The notes beneath the pieces are model-generated. The model was not told where the DNA came from and did not search any database. It saw nothing but the letters and a program-made list of their open reading frames with translations. From positions 104,107 through 168,106 of the forward strand of contig NZ_AXVL01000004.1 in NCBI RefSeq assembly GCF_000482505.1: 64,000 nucleotides of DNA. Reading direction: 5' to 3'. This document shows positions 39,115 through 47,007 of the stretch, piece by piece (the stretch's first letter is position 1; each line of letters opens with the position of its first letter). This DNA comes from Leptotrichia trevisanii DSM 22070 (GTDB lineage: Bacteria; Fusobacteriota; Fusobacteriia; Fusobacteriales; Leptotrichiaceae). Made by a program: the position numbers and the translations under genes.

Positions 39115-40560
39115 TTACAAAATTTTTTCAGGCAAATAAAAAGTAAAAATTGTCCCTTTCCCTAATTCACTTTCTACCATAATTGTCCCTTTATGCTCTT
39201 CAATTATCCATTTTACAATAGAAAGCCCAAGTCCTGAATTATCGTTGGAACGGGAAGAATCAACCTGATAAAACCGATTCCATATTTTATTGATATGCTC
39301 ACTTGAAATTCCAATTCCATCATCAATAATCTCACATTTTATTTTATTTGAATTTTGCAAATCAGTATTTCCAGATTCATTTTCTATTTTATTTAAAGTT
39401 ATTTTTATTGTTCCATTTTCATTTCCATAAGTAATCGCATTTGAAACAATGTTAATAAAAACCCGTGTAAGCATATCCTTGTCAACATCTGCAAAAATAT
39501 CATTTTTTTCATTATAAATAATTTTAATATTTTTCTCTTTAGCATAATTATTTTCTATTTCAATAACTAACTGGATAATTTCATTCAAATTCTCATTTTT
39601 GATATTAAGTCTCTGATTTTTTTTATCCATTCTGGCAAGCATAAGCAATTCAGAAATTAAAATTGACATTTTTTTAGATTTTTCCAAAATGTTTTTTAGT
39701 ATATTCTCTGTTTCTTCATTTAAATTCACATATTTCAAGCTGTATTCACTTTGCATACGAATTGCCGAAAGCGGAGTCCTTAATTCATGAGCAACGTCCG
39801 ACGTAAACTGAGCCTCCCTGTCAAATGCCTCCTGCAAGCGATTAAACATCTGATCAAAAGTTTCAGCCAAATCATATATTTCTCTTTCTCCATTTTGTAA
39901 ATTAATTCTTTGGGAAAGATCGTCTCCCTTTGAAATTTTATTAACCGTTTTAACTATTTGCTCAATAGGACTGAAAGATTTTTTTGTTATAAATTTTCCA
40001 CTTAAAATGGAGACAATTATTAAAAACGGAAATATTACGATAAATATTAAAATAATAAGTTCTATATTTTTTTCAAGGCTGGAAAATGGCGTAATTCCCC
40101 TAATCAATATTTCTCCATGTCCATCAAGATTTTTTCTTATGTCATAAACATACCATTTAGAATTTGAATTAGCCTGTTTTACTATCTTTAATTTATTGCT
40201 TTCAGTAGGATTTTTTGAAACTTCCAAATCAATATTTGTATTACCATATATAAAATCAAGATTTTTATCATAAATTGAAATAAAAATATCATCAGTTATA
40301 ACGCTAAGGTTATTCTCAATCATTAACTCCCCATCTTTAAATTCAATATTCCGATTTATTTTTTCCACCGTCGTTTTAAGCCTTTTATAAACAGAATTTT
40401 TTACGGCTATGGAACCGATATAAAACATAGCCCCCAAAAAACATAACACAATTATAACTATCATACTTGTATACCATAATGTAATTTTTGTTTTTATCGA
40501 AATTCTTTTTTTATTATAATTAATTTTTTTATTTCTCTTACTAATGATATTATTATTCAT
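39115..40560 (-). CDS. Two-component sensor histidine kinase
   Basis: This 481-residue inner-membrane kinase has TM1 at about 29-50 (MIVIIVLCFLGAMFYIGSIA), an outer sensor region of about 115 residues without a recognised fold, TM2 at about 165-190, and a HAMP linker. The HisKA helix holds the phospho-acceptor His in FTSDVAHELRTPLSA (about 258), and the ATPase domain has N-box FINIVSNAITYGN, G1 IDDGIGIS and G2 SGLGLSIVKW. Its start overlaps the response-regulator stop by 8 bp with an SD inside that gene, so both are made in step. The adjacent PepSY gene suggests a signal from the cell envelope. Confidence 0.93.
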   Translation of the reverse strand: MNNNIISKRNKKINYNKKRISIKTKITLWYTSMIVIIVLCFLGAMFYIGSIAVKNSVYKRLKTTVEKINRNIEFKDGELMIENNLSVITDDIFISIYDKNLDFIYGNTNIDLEVSKNPTESNKLKIVKQANSNSKWYVYDIRKNLDGHGEILIRGITPFSSLEKNIELIILIFIVIFPFLIIVSILSGKFITKKSFSPIEQIVKTVNKISKGDDLSQRINLQNGEREIYDLAETFDQMFNRLQEAFDREAQFTSDVAHELRTPLSAIRMQSEYSLKYVNLNEETENILKNILEKSKKMSILISELLMLARMDKKNQRLNIKNENLNEIIQLVIEIENNYAKEKNIKIIYNEKNDIFADVDKDMLTRVFINIVSNAITYGNENGTIKITLNKIENESGNTDLQNSNKIKCEIIDDGIGISSEHINKIWNRFYQVDSSRSNDNSGLGLSIVKWIIEEHKGTIMVESELGKGTIFTFYLPEKIL

Positions 40561-41239
40561 TTTCTTCCTTCAAGACATATCCTACACCTCTTATCGTATG
40601 GATTAATTTAGGTGTAAAATCCGTATCAATTTTTTTTCTTAACAGCCTTATATGCACTTCAATCACATTACTATTTCTTTCAGAGTCAAAATCATAAATA
40701 TGCTGCTCAATTTTTTCTTTGGAAATAACTCTTTTTTTGTTTCTTATCATATATTCCAATATTGAAAATTCTTTTGGTGACAATTTTATTCTTTGCTTAT
40801 CTCGAAATACCGTATGCATATTGCAGTCAACTGTAAGATTTGCTATTTTAAAAACATTTCCCATCGAATCAGACTTTATGCTATTTTTCCTAAGAATTAC
40901 ACGGATACGTGCAAGCAGCTCTTCAAAGTCAAACGGCTTTACCAAATAATCATCAGCCCCATAATCCAGCCCTTTCACCCTATCCTGAACACTTTCTCTC
41001 GCAGTCAGAAATAAAACTGGTGTCTGTATCCCTTTATTCCGTATTCTCTTCAATACTTCAAACCCATCAAGTTTAGGCAACATTATATCTAATATCAGCA
41101 CATCATACTCCGTAGAAAAAATATAATCTAACGCTTCTTCTCCATCAAAACAGCTATCAACACTGTAATTTTCCTTTTTTAATGTTCTAGCTATAATATC
41201 ATTTATCATTCTCTCATCTTCTACAATCAAAATTCTCAT
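40553..41239 (-). CDS. OmpR-family response regulator
   Basis: This 228-residue regulator has a receiver domain with acidic pocket EDE (7-9), phospho-acceptor Asp51 (YDVLILDIMLPKLDG), switch Thr in LFLTARES and Lys in DDYLVKPFDF. The C-terminal winged-helix domain includes LSPKEFSILEYMI and the wing RGVGYVLKEENE. It is paired with the kinase at 39115 (8-bp overlap). Its targets may be the two genes that share the 45-bp element near 36.9 and 38.3 kb. This is an inference from element architecture and proximity. Confidence 0.94.
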   Translation of the reverse strand: MRILIVEDERMINDIIARTLKKENYSVDSCFDGEEALDYIFSTEYDVLILDIMLPKLDGFEVLKRIRNKGIQTPVLFLTARESVQDRVKGLDYGADDYLVKPFDFEELLARIRVILRKNSIKSDSMGNVFKIANLTVDCNMHTVFRDKQRIKLSPKEFSILEYMIRNKKRVISKEKIEQHIYDFDSERNSNVIEVHIRLLRKKIDTDFTPKLIHTIRGVGYVLKEENE

Positions 41240-41346
41240 TTTCCAAATCCTCGTTCTCGTTATTTTATTTCCAATTAAATATTTTTTATTTATTCAAAAT
41301 TTATTTAATATCAACCTATTAAATTAATTATTTTCTAAATTCGATT

Positions 41347-41898
41347 TTAAAGTGATTCTGTTATGTATTCCTTCTCAAATTCTTTTGAAGCCTGCTCCAG
41401 CATTTTAAAGTTATTTACTCTTCCATACATTTTTCTTTCAATTTTTGTTAACTCTGAAAAATCTTTTGAAAATGTATCATATAATATTTGAGCTTTTTCA
41501 AAAATTTCTTGATGGATTTCATTACAAAATTTTAGTTGTTTGTCTAACAGTAAATAATATTTTTTATCATTAATATTATCACTTTTTTTCAACATGCTCA
41601 AATTGACTTTAACCATTGATTTATAATGATTTAAAACTGGTATCATATTATTAAGATTTATTACTCCCAACTTTCCATTTTTTATTTTTATAATATCCAT
41701 AGTTTCTCTCATTTTTTTGTGTTTCTCTTTAGGAGAAGATAACGGAGCAAAATATTCTCTATTTTCAACTTTTAATATAACTCCAATAAAAGGCCTGTCT
41801 GTTTTTTTTGACACTTTACTTTCATAACTACCTAAGTATGACAAATAACTAGAAGTTAAAGTTACAAAATATAGCTCCTCTCCTTTTTTCTTTCTCAT
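41347..41898 (-). CDS. Type III toxin-antitoxin endoribonuclease ToxN/AbiQ
   Basis: This 183-residue toxin matches the ToxN/AbiQ family throughout: LYFVTLTSSYLSYLGSYESK, then the hallmark RPFIGVILKVENREYFAPLS with SPKEKHKKM, and MIPVLNHYKSMVKVNLSML. ToxN cuts A-rich RNA and is kept inactive by small antitoxin RNAs that it cuts itself from a repetitive precursor. Upstream on the same strand lie exactly such repeats (ToxI), a promoter, and a terminator hairpin between repeats and toxin. SD AAAAGGAGG precedes the ATG. Known members abort phage infection or stabilise plasmids; function here is inferred. Confidence 0.93.
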   Translation of the reverse strand: MRKKKGEELYFVTLTSSYLSYLGSYESKVSKKTDRPFIGVILKVENREYFAPLSSPKEKHKKMRETMDIIKIKNGKLGVINLNNMIPVLNHYKSMVKVNLSMLKKSDNINDKKYYLLLDKQLKFCNEIHQEIFEKAQILYDTFSKDFSELTKIERKMYGRVNNFKMLEQASKEFEKEYITESL

Positions 41899-41921
41899 AA
41901 TTAACCTCCTTTTATAATAAT

Positions 41922-41954
41922 AAAAGACGATATTTTGTATTTATACCGTCTTTT
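41922..41954 (-). terminator. Attenuating terminator between toxI and toxN
   Basis: AAAAGACGATAT (41922-41933) pairs with ATACCGTCTTTT (41943-41954), 12 pairs including one G-U on the RNA, loop of about nine. In type III systems such a leaky terminator sets the excess of antitoxin RNA over toxin mRNA. Confidence 0.85.
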
Positions 41955-41981
41955 AAAAATACTTTATAACTAAAATAAACA

Positions 41982-42168
41982 AAATTAGGGAGATTTAGAC
42001 TTCTCGCTCCTATTCGTGCCTATTTTTTAATACCTAAAATTTACATTTAGGGAGATTTAGACTTCTCGCTCCTATTCGTGCCTATTTTTTAATACCTAAC
42101 TTACGTTTAGGAAGATTTAGGCTTCTCGCTCCTTTAAGGTCTATTTTTTAATACCTAATTTTGTTAAT
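41982..42168 (-). ncRNA. ToxI antitoxin RNA: three tandem repeats of about 60-62 nt
   Basis: Three direct repeats begin (plus-strand ends) at 41985, 42047 and 42107. Two are near identical over 53 bases; the third (promoter-proximal) has diverged in the middle. On the RNA strand each repeat contains a run of six A (TTAAAAAATAG), a plausible ToxN cut site. Each also has a GGAG...CTCCC pairing with an intervening GAAGTCTAAAT that could form the pseudoknot typical of ToxI. The unit is longer than the 34-48 nt usual for described ToxI repeats. Confidence 0.85.
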
Positions 42169-42183
42169 TATTTTCTTAAGTAA

Positions 42184-42212
42184 ATTATACTATATTTCCG
42201 TTTATTTTTCAA
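42184..42212 (-). promoter_or_regulatory. Promoter of toxIN
   Basis: Minus strand TTGAAA (42212-42207), 17-bp spacer, TATAAT (42189-42184). The transcript would start near 42177, just before the first ToxI repeat. Confidence 0.75.
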
Positions 42213-42574
42213 GGCAAATTTTTAATTTTCACACCATTTTTTAACAAATTAAATTTTTTAATCTCTCCTGTTCCTATTTATACTCATTCAAGTCAATCCC
42301 CTGATCCATCGCAGCAAATATGCAGCCACAATGATATGGAAGTTATTATAGTATAAACACCTTATTTTTCAGTATTTATATTATGTTTTAATTACATATT
42401 TTATATAAAATATACCTTTCAAACTTATATTGCCCCCAAATTGCCCCCATATAACTGTCAAATTTTTAAAACTATCCATTTTTTTCTAGATATAAAATGT
42501 TTTCAAAATTTAAATTTGCTACATAAATCAAAAAATTCCACGTCTAATTTAAGTTGCTGTAGTTTTTTTGTTTT
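42213..42574. other. Junction region with gene remnants
   Basis: No intact gene. Two short minus-strand fragments look once coding: 42274-42342 reads LPYHCGCIFAAMDQGIDLNE then YK and a stop, and 42425-42457 reads QLYGGNLGAI and a stop. The second resembles the extreme C-terminus of phage-type tyrosine integrases. Neither has a start codon. The region separates toxIN from the conjugative-type element. Confidence 0.4.
42425..42457 (-). pseudogene. Possible tyrosine-integrase C-terminal remnant at the element edge
   Basis: Minus-strand codons read QLYGGNLGAI then TAA. A repeated GGGGGCAA motif (two copies 10 bp apart) often marks the last codons of phage-type integrase genes in low-GC bacteria. 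Only 11 codons are seen and an in-frame stop lies just upstream, so this is a hint of an old integration edge and no more. Confidence 0.25.
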
Positions 42575-42823
42575 CTAAGTTATTTCTTTTTTTTCAAGAA
42601 TTAGTTTTTGCAGTGCTTGTGTTGTATTTAAATTATTTCTTTTTTTATATTCTTCAAAAACTTTTTTTAACTCTTCTGCCTCTTTTTGAGTATATTTATA
42701 TCCTAGAAATTTTACATTTTTTTTCTTTTCTTCTGATTTTATAGATACTCCTTTTTTTCTTCCTACCCTCCATTTTGGCGTTTCTCCCTTTTTAACTCCT
42801 CTTGACTTTACTTTATCTTTCAT
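42575..42823 (-). CDS. Small basic protein downstream of the zeta-like kinase
   Basis: This 82-residue very basic protein (MKDKVKSRGVKKGETPKWRV) has a C-terminal helix pair YTQKEAEELKKVFEEYKKRN followed by NTTQALQKLIL. That half resembles short ribbon-helix-helix or MobC-type DNA-binding proteins, but not firmly. The start at ATG 42823 has GAGAAG six bases upstream and overlaps the kinase stop by 11 bp; a longer frame from 42862 lies wholly within the kinase gene. It is the third gene of a small operon starting at 43657. Confidence 0.6.
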   Translation of the reverse strand: MKDKVKSRGVKKGETPKWRVGRKKGVSIKSEEKKKNVKFLGYKYTQKEAEELKKVFEEYKKRNNLNTTQALQKLILEKKEIT

Positions 42824-43490
42824 AATCATCTTCTCTAATATTATTTTTATTCTTTTGACCATCCTGTACTGGTTTCATCTCAATTTTATTTTCTTTTTCC
42901 AAATTTTCATTTCTATTTTCAATTACTTCTACTGCTTCTTTTGACCAACTTAAATTTTTATCTTTATATAAAATTTTATTATCCGAAAAAGAAAAAATAT
43001 TTTTATATTTTTCAGAATTATCATACAAATAAACTTCATCAAATTTTGATATAATCTGCTTTAAATTTTCTAAAGATTCATAATATCTTTTTTCAACTAC
43101 ATTATCATCTATATTATGACCACCTTTTTTCACTCTATTTTTTATTCTTTCTTTTGCTATTTCAGGGCTATCGACACCAACATAAAATAATTGTAATTTA
43201 TAACCTAATTTTCTCGCTTTTTCAATAATTTTTAAAATAGTTTTTCCAGTCAAAGTTGTTTCTTCATTAAATGATTTTCCATATTTAAAACACTCATTTC
43301 TTAAATTAATTGCTATTTTTGCTGCTCTTATCTGATCAGCATCATTTTTCCAATCTCCAAATTCTCTAACAATTTCATCTGTATTAATTCTTATACTATT
43401 TTTTATACCGTCATCTAAATTTTTAGAATTATATAAAGTAGACTTCCCTGCACCATTTACACCCGCAAAAAGATAAAAATTTTTTTTCAT
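42813..43490 (-). CDS. Zeta-toxin-like P-loop kinase
   Basis: This 225-residue protein starts MKKNFYLFAGVNGAGKSTLY with Walker A GVNGAGKST (10-18), then NTDEIVREFGDW, KSFNEETTLTG near 72-82 and LFYVGVDSPEIAKERIKNRV near 103-122. This is the zeta toxin/YbbB-like subgroup whose well-studied members phosphorylate UDP-N-acetylglucosamine and block cell-wall synthesis. The C-terminal 45 residues are charged and variable. A 55-residue gene overlaps its start (TAATG) and is the probable antitoxin. Substrate here is not proven. Confidence 0.82.
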   Translation of the reverse strand: MKKNFYLFAGVNGAGKSTLYNSKNLDDGIKNSIRINTDEIVREFGDWKNDADQIRAAKIAINLRNECFKYGKSFNEETTLTGKTILKIIEKARKLGYKLQLFYVGVDSPEIAKERIKNRVKKGGHNIDDNVVEKRYYESLENLKQIISKFDEVYLYDNSEKYKNIFSFSDNKILYKDKNLSWSKEAVEVIENRNENLEKENKIEMKPVQDGQKNKNNIREDDYER

Positions 43491-43657
43491 TAAAATACAC
43501 CTTTTTTTATAAGTTCATCTTGTTTTGTTTCTAAAATTAAATTAAATAATTTATTATAAAATATTATGTCTTCCTCTTTTTCAGAATTTTTCATCAATTC
43601 ATTAATATCTTTTTGATTTAATTTTAGTAAAAATTCTTTTATATTTTCTTTTTTCAT
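43490..43657 (-). CDS. 55-residue protein, probable antitoxin of the zeta-like kinase
   Basis: The short gene reads MKKENIKEFLLKLNQKDINE onwards and ends ETKQDELIKKGVF. It is wholly helical and acidic/basic mixed, as expected for a small antitoxin that blocks the nucleotide site. The stop overlaps the kinase start by one base (TAATG), with kinase SD AAGGTG inside it. An SD GAGAGTGG precedes its own ATG at 43657 and a good promoter lies just upstream. No sequence similarity to epsilon was recognised; the role is inferred from position. Confidence 0.65.
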   Translation of the reverse strand: MKKENIKEFLLKLNQKDINELMKNSEKEEDIIFYNKLFNLILETKQDELIKKGVF

Positions 43658-43701
43658 AAAATACCACTCTCTTTCTAAGTTTTTCTATGTTTCACATTAT
43701 C

Positions 43702-43730
43702 ATTATATACTACTTTATATAAAAAGACAA
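43702..43730 (-). promoter_or_regulatory. Promoter of the zeta-like operon
   Basis: Minus strand TTGTCT (43730-43725), 17-bp spacer, TATAAT (43707-43702), about 45 bp before the 55-residue gene. Confidence 0.7.
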
Positions 43731-43756
43731 GACTTTTTTTATAAAAAATTATTAAT

Positions 43757-43804
43757 TTATTTTTTCTTTTTATTCACAAATTCTCCTTTTTCAAAATTTA
43801 CATA
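43757..43804 (-). pseudogene. Remnant of a topoisomerase III gene end
   Basis: Sixteen minus-strand codons read YVNFEKGEFVNKKKK and stop. The intact topoisomerase gene at 52234 ends YVNLEKGDSVNRKKKQ, so 11 of 15 positions agree and the DNA around it is similar. A second, older topB copy was probably lost here. Confidence 0.5.
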
Positions 43805-44061
43805 ACATGTATTTCATTCCATTAATTGAATTTTCAGTCCAATAAGCTTTCTTTTCAATATAACCACCTCTTTTAAAATCTATTTTATACATTTTTTTAT
43901 TTTTATTTCTAATAAAAGAATACCCTATATATTTCGATTAATCAAGTTTATTGGATACGAAAAGTTTTCAAAACTCGTTTTACTCTGTAATGAAAAAATT
44001 TCATACCCAGATTTTACTTCCTAATCTCCAATTGATTTATTAAGAACATTGGTTTTTTTTT
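43805..44061. other. Degraded region between zeta operon and helicase gene
   Basis: A 34-codon open stretch on the minus strand (MYKIDFKRGGYIEKKAYWTE onwards, about 43789-43893) overlaps the topB remnant in another frame and has an AT-rich front. It may be a further remnant. No intact gene, no clear promoter or terminator seen. Confidence 0.35.
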
Positions 44062-44874
44062 CTATTTAACCATATCTAATTTTTCAATCCTTTCTTTTTC
44101 AATTATATTATTTTTATTTCTCATCTCCATTTCAATTAATTTATTAACCTCATTTAATCGCTGTCGTTTTTCAGCCAGTACTGCTACTTGTTCAAACGGT
44201 TTCTGAACCTCCTCTTTTGATTTTTCTAGTTCATCTTTAAATCGTTCCAAATTTTTCTTCTGAATATCTAGTTTACTTGAGAGTTCATCTAAAACATTGT
44301 CCATTCTTGTAATATTTCCTGATTCACTTGTTCCAAAGTCTAAGTAATGCTTTGTTTCATTTTGTAAAAATCCTTTAAATTCTTTAGCATAACTATCAAA
44401 ATATGAATAGATATTGAATTCTCTGTATTTTCCTATTTTTTCAGAAACATCTGTCATACTAGACTTTATTGATTTTAAAAGTGCTTCCCCTGCTTCTTTT
44501 TTATCCATAATTTGTCTATTTCCTATTGTTATTCCTACAAAATTTTCTTTATCCTTTGGATTTTCTTTTGATTTTTGTATATCTTTTTCCAAATTAACAA
44601 TCTCTTTTTCCGTATTTTCAATAACTTTTGGATAATATTTTAAAATCTTATCCTCCAAGTGATACAAATTACTCTTATAATTTGATTCCAACAAAGTTAA
44701 TTTGTTAACTTCCATATCTAAATCCATTTTTTCCTTAATCAACGGATTTCCAGTTGCTAAAGCTTTAATCTCTGCATAGTTTAATATACTCTCATCAATA
44801 TCTTCCGCAACTCTAACTGGAGTTTTAGAAGTCATAATCTGACTTATAAACTTTTGCTTATTCTCGATAGTCTG
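44062..44874 (-). CDS. 3' exon of the methyltransferase/helicase gene (after group II intron)
   Basis: These 270 codons continue the large gene at 47008-52200 once the intron is removed. The junction reads AYLW | QTIENKQKFISQIMTSKTPV, which matches the conserved run that follows the last helicase motif in this family (AYxWQxxExKQxFIxQIMTSK). Then comes AEIKALATGNPLIKEKMDLD and a long coiled-coil tail. No own start or SD is needed or seen at 44874; the ATG at 44835 is internal. Without splicing this part could not be joined to the rest. Confidence 0.88.
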   Translation of the reverse strand, partial: QTIENKQKFISQIMTSKTPVRVAEDIDESILNYAEIKALATGNPLIKEKMDLDMEVNKLTLLESNYKSNLYHLEDKILKYYPKVIENTEKEIVNLEKDIQKSKENPKDKENFVGITIGNRQIMDKKEAGEALLKSIKSSMTDVSEKIGKYREFNIYSYFDSYAKEFKGFLQNETKHYLDFGTSESGNITRMDNVLDELSSKLDIQKKNLERFKDELEKSKEEVQKPFEQVAVLAEKRQRLNEVNKLIEMEMRNKNNIIEKERIEKLDMVK

Positions 44875-44915
44875 GTCGAGTAGGTCAGGAATATTGCTAT
44901 TCCCTTCCCCTCTAA

Positions 44916-44949
44916 GAACCGTGCGTGAGAGTTTCCCCTCACACGGCTC
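44916..44949 (-). ncRNA. Group II intron domain V (catalytic hairpin)
   Basis: Minus strand GAGCCGTGTGAGG...CACGCACGGTTC folds into the standard 34-nt stem with GAAA tetraloop, two-base bulge (CG) and the AGC catalytic triad near the base. It lies about 41 nt from the intron's 3' end, leaving room for domain VI. Confidence 0.9.
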
Positions 44950-44968
44950 AAGTTTTTATAAACTCTAA

Positions 44969-46439
44969 TTAAAGAGCCAGCGTGGTTTCTTCTCTTTTAT
45001 CAAAATATGCTTGCCAGTCTTCATCAAATGGATTTGCTTTGGCTTGTATCTTGGTAAATCTTCTAATATCTGTATCTGTGGCATATTTTAAACAGAGATA
45101 ATATTTTTCTCCATTCTTTATTTTTCTTTCAGTTGCTACACTAAAAGTCCAAGTTCTATTTCCAATAATGTGAAAATATTTTTTAGCTATCCATTTTCTG
45201 CTTTTCTTCGGATGTCTACGAATACACCATTTCCACAAGCATTTGTAAACTTCATAGTCAAGTTTTTCAAAGGCTTTTGATGAAACATTGTATTTCTGAT
45301 AATTTACCCAGCCTGTTATAATTGGGTTTAGTTTTCTAATCAGTATTTCTTGCTTCATTGATGGATTTTCCTTTATAACTTTTCTAATTTTATCAACAAT
45401 AACCTTGAAGTTCTTTTTGGATGGTTTGGTAAGCAGCTTATCCTTATACATCTTGATATTGACTCCAAGAAAATCAAATCCATCATTTATATGTGTTATA
45501 AGTGTCTTTTCTTCAGACAGTTCCAAGCCTCTTTTGGATAAAAATTCTGTAATGATTGGCTTAACACCATTTTCAAGCAATTCTGCACTTTCTCCAGTAA
45601 CAATGAAATCATCTGCATATCTAACAAAATTAACTTTTGGGAAATATGCCTTCTTATTCACTGTCCGTTTATGGTATTTATCTTTGATTGCTTTTTCTAA
45701 ACCGTCTAATACCATATTGGAAATTATTGGCGATATTGGCGAACCCTGTGGACTTCCTGTTTCTGTTGGAAATAGTTTCTGTTTTTCTATATATCCACAT
45801 TCGAGCCAAAGTTTTAATATTTTCTTATTAATTGGGATATTATTCATTATCCATTCGTGGCTGATATTATCAAAGCACCCTTTTATATCTCCTTCAAGCA
45901 CCCACTTTGCAGATTTCTTTTTATTTAATGATGTGAAACATTGCTCAATAGCATCTTGTGTACATCTTTTGGCTCTAAATCCATATGAATTTAAATCCGC
46001 TGTTGTTTCTGCGGATAGGTTCAAGTGCAAATTTATATAGTGTCTGCATTGCTCTATCTTTCATTGTAGGAATGCTTAGAGGTCTTTTCTTACCATTTTT
46101 CTTTGGTATATACACTCTTTTTAAAGGTTGTGGTTTGTATCCTCTAAGTTTTAACTTTCCTATGGCGTTATACTTTGTTCGTGATGTTAGCCATAATTCA
46201 CCGTCAATACCACTTGTTTTCTTGCCTTTATTTTCAGTTATTCTTTTTACTGCTAAGGCTTTTGCATAAAATGAAGTTGTGAGTAAATGCTGTAAAGATT
46301 TTACTTTTCCATATTTACTCATTTTCCACGCTTTCACAATACGCATTTGTAGTTTTTTAACATAGCTTTCGGCTTCTAAAAAATCTATACTTTCCCAGTC
46401 CTCAGCTCTGTTAGCAGCAGCACACATTTTACTGTTCAT
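44969..46439 (-). pseudogene. ltrA: Group II intron reverse transcriptase/maturase, frameshifted
   Basis: Two overlapping frames make one protein of about 490 residues. Frame 1 (ATG 46439, SD GGAG) carries the N-terminus to KDRAMQTLYKFALEPI, then runs off. Frame 2 resumes with AETTADLNSYGFRAKRCTQD through the RT catalytic FVRYADDFIVT, domain SPQGSPISPIISNMVLD, and maturase domain X to QAYFDKREETTLAL. One extra base (G at 46013 or 46014 on the plus strand; CCTATCCGCAG against expected CCTATCGCAG) causes the shift. Catalytic residues are intact and there is no C-terminal HNH endonuclease. A sequencing error or translational frameshift cannot be excluded. Confidence 0.87.
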
Positions 46440-47007
46440 TTGCTTTCTCCTTTCAAAAATTCTACAAGTTCTCTTGTGATTAAAAACCTAATGGAAGTCT
46501 GCACTCTTTCGAGTTAAGGCAGATTACCTCTATCCGTCTCATTACAAGACGGCATTTGCTTTTTCCATTTTCCTCTACCTGCATTATTATCAGCAGTTCT
46601 TACGATTTGCCTTGCTTTTTAGCAATAATACAGGCTTACCATGTTCCACTTAATTAACATTGATAACTTAGGCTCCACCTCTTTGCCGGTAGTCATTTTG
46701 TCCGTGTAATCCTATTGTGGAAAGGATTATCCGACTACGCACCATTTTGGTTCAGGCTTATCAGCAACTTTAGCTCACCTTAACGACATTTATCAGCAGT
46801 TCACATATGTTAGCCATATTATCAAGCCTTGCTCCCTAACCGCCTTGTTGCTAGCAGTTTCGGCATTCCCTCACGGTTCAACCTCAAGTAGGGTTACTTT
46901 AGTATCGGCTTACCACACATAAGTGCAGTCAATACTTGGCTCAACTAACGGAATAGTTGGTTTGGTCTTATTGCCAAACAGTTAAATTAAGCGACTTCAT
47001 GTCGCAC
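46440..47007 (-). ncRNA. Group II intron 5' RNA domains (I-III)
   Basis: The 568 nt between the 5' splice site and the maturase SD contain no reading frame with an SD. They carry many GC-richer stems unlike the AT-rich surroundings (for example GCGACATGAAGTCGC at 47005-46991), as expected for the structured ribozyme domains I-III. Confidence 0.8.

Larger units (their letters stand above)
44875..47007 (-). mobile_element. Group II intron (2133 nt) inside the methyltransferase/helicase gene
   Basis: The minus strand begins GTGCGAC at 47007, the group II 5' consensus GUGYG, and ends ...CTCGAC (AY) at 44875. A 34-nt domain V lies near the 3' end (44916-44949). A reverse transcriptase/maturase sits in domain IV. 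Both boundaries fall so that removing the intron restores the host frame exactly at a codon border (TGG | CAG). It sits in a strongly conserved stretch of the host gene, consistent with retrohoming into a conserved target. The maturase is frameshifted, so mobility is doubtful unless another copy helps. Confidence 0.92.

Noticed and set aside
41982..42168. Three direct repeats that could be taken for a short CRISPR array
   Set aside because: The units are adjacent without unique spacers, lie in the promoter-terminator-toxin order of a type III system, and ToxN follows; no cas genes are present.
44062..44835. Independent gene for a coiled-coil protein
   Set aside because: No SD before ATG 44835, and the frame continues upstream to the intron border where it joins the helicase gene perfectly.
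45405..46040. 211-residue plus-strand frame
   Set aside because: Antisense to the reverse transcriptase, whose catalytic motifs are clear on the other strand.
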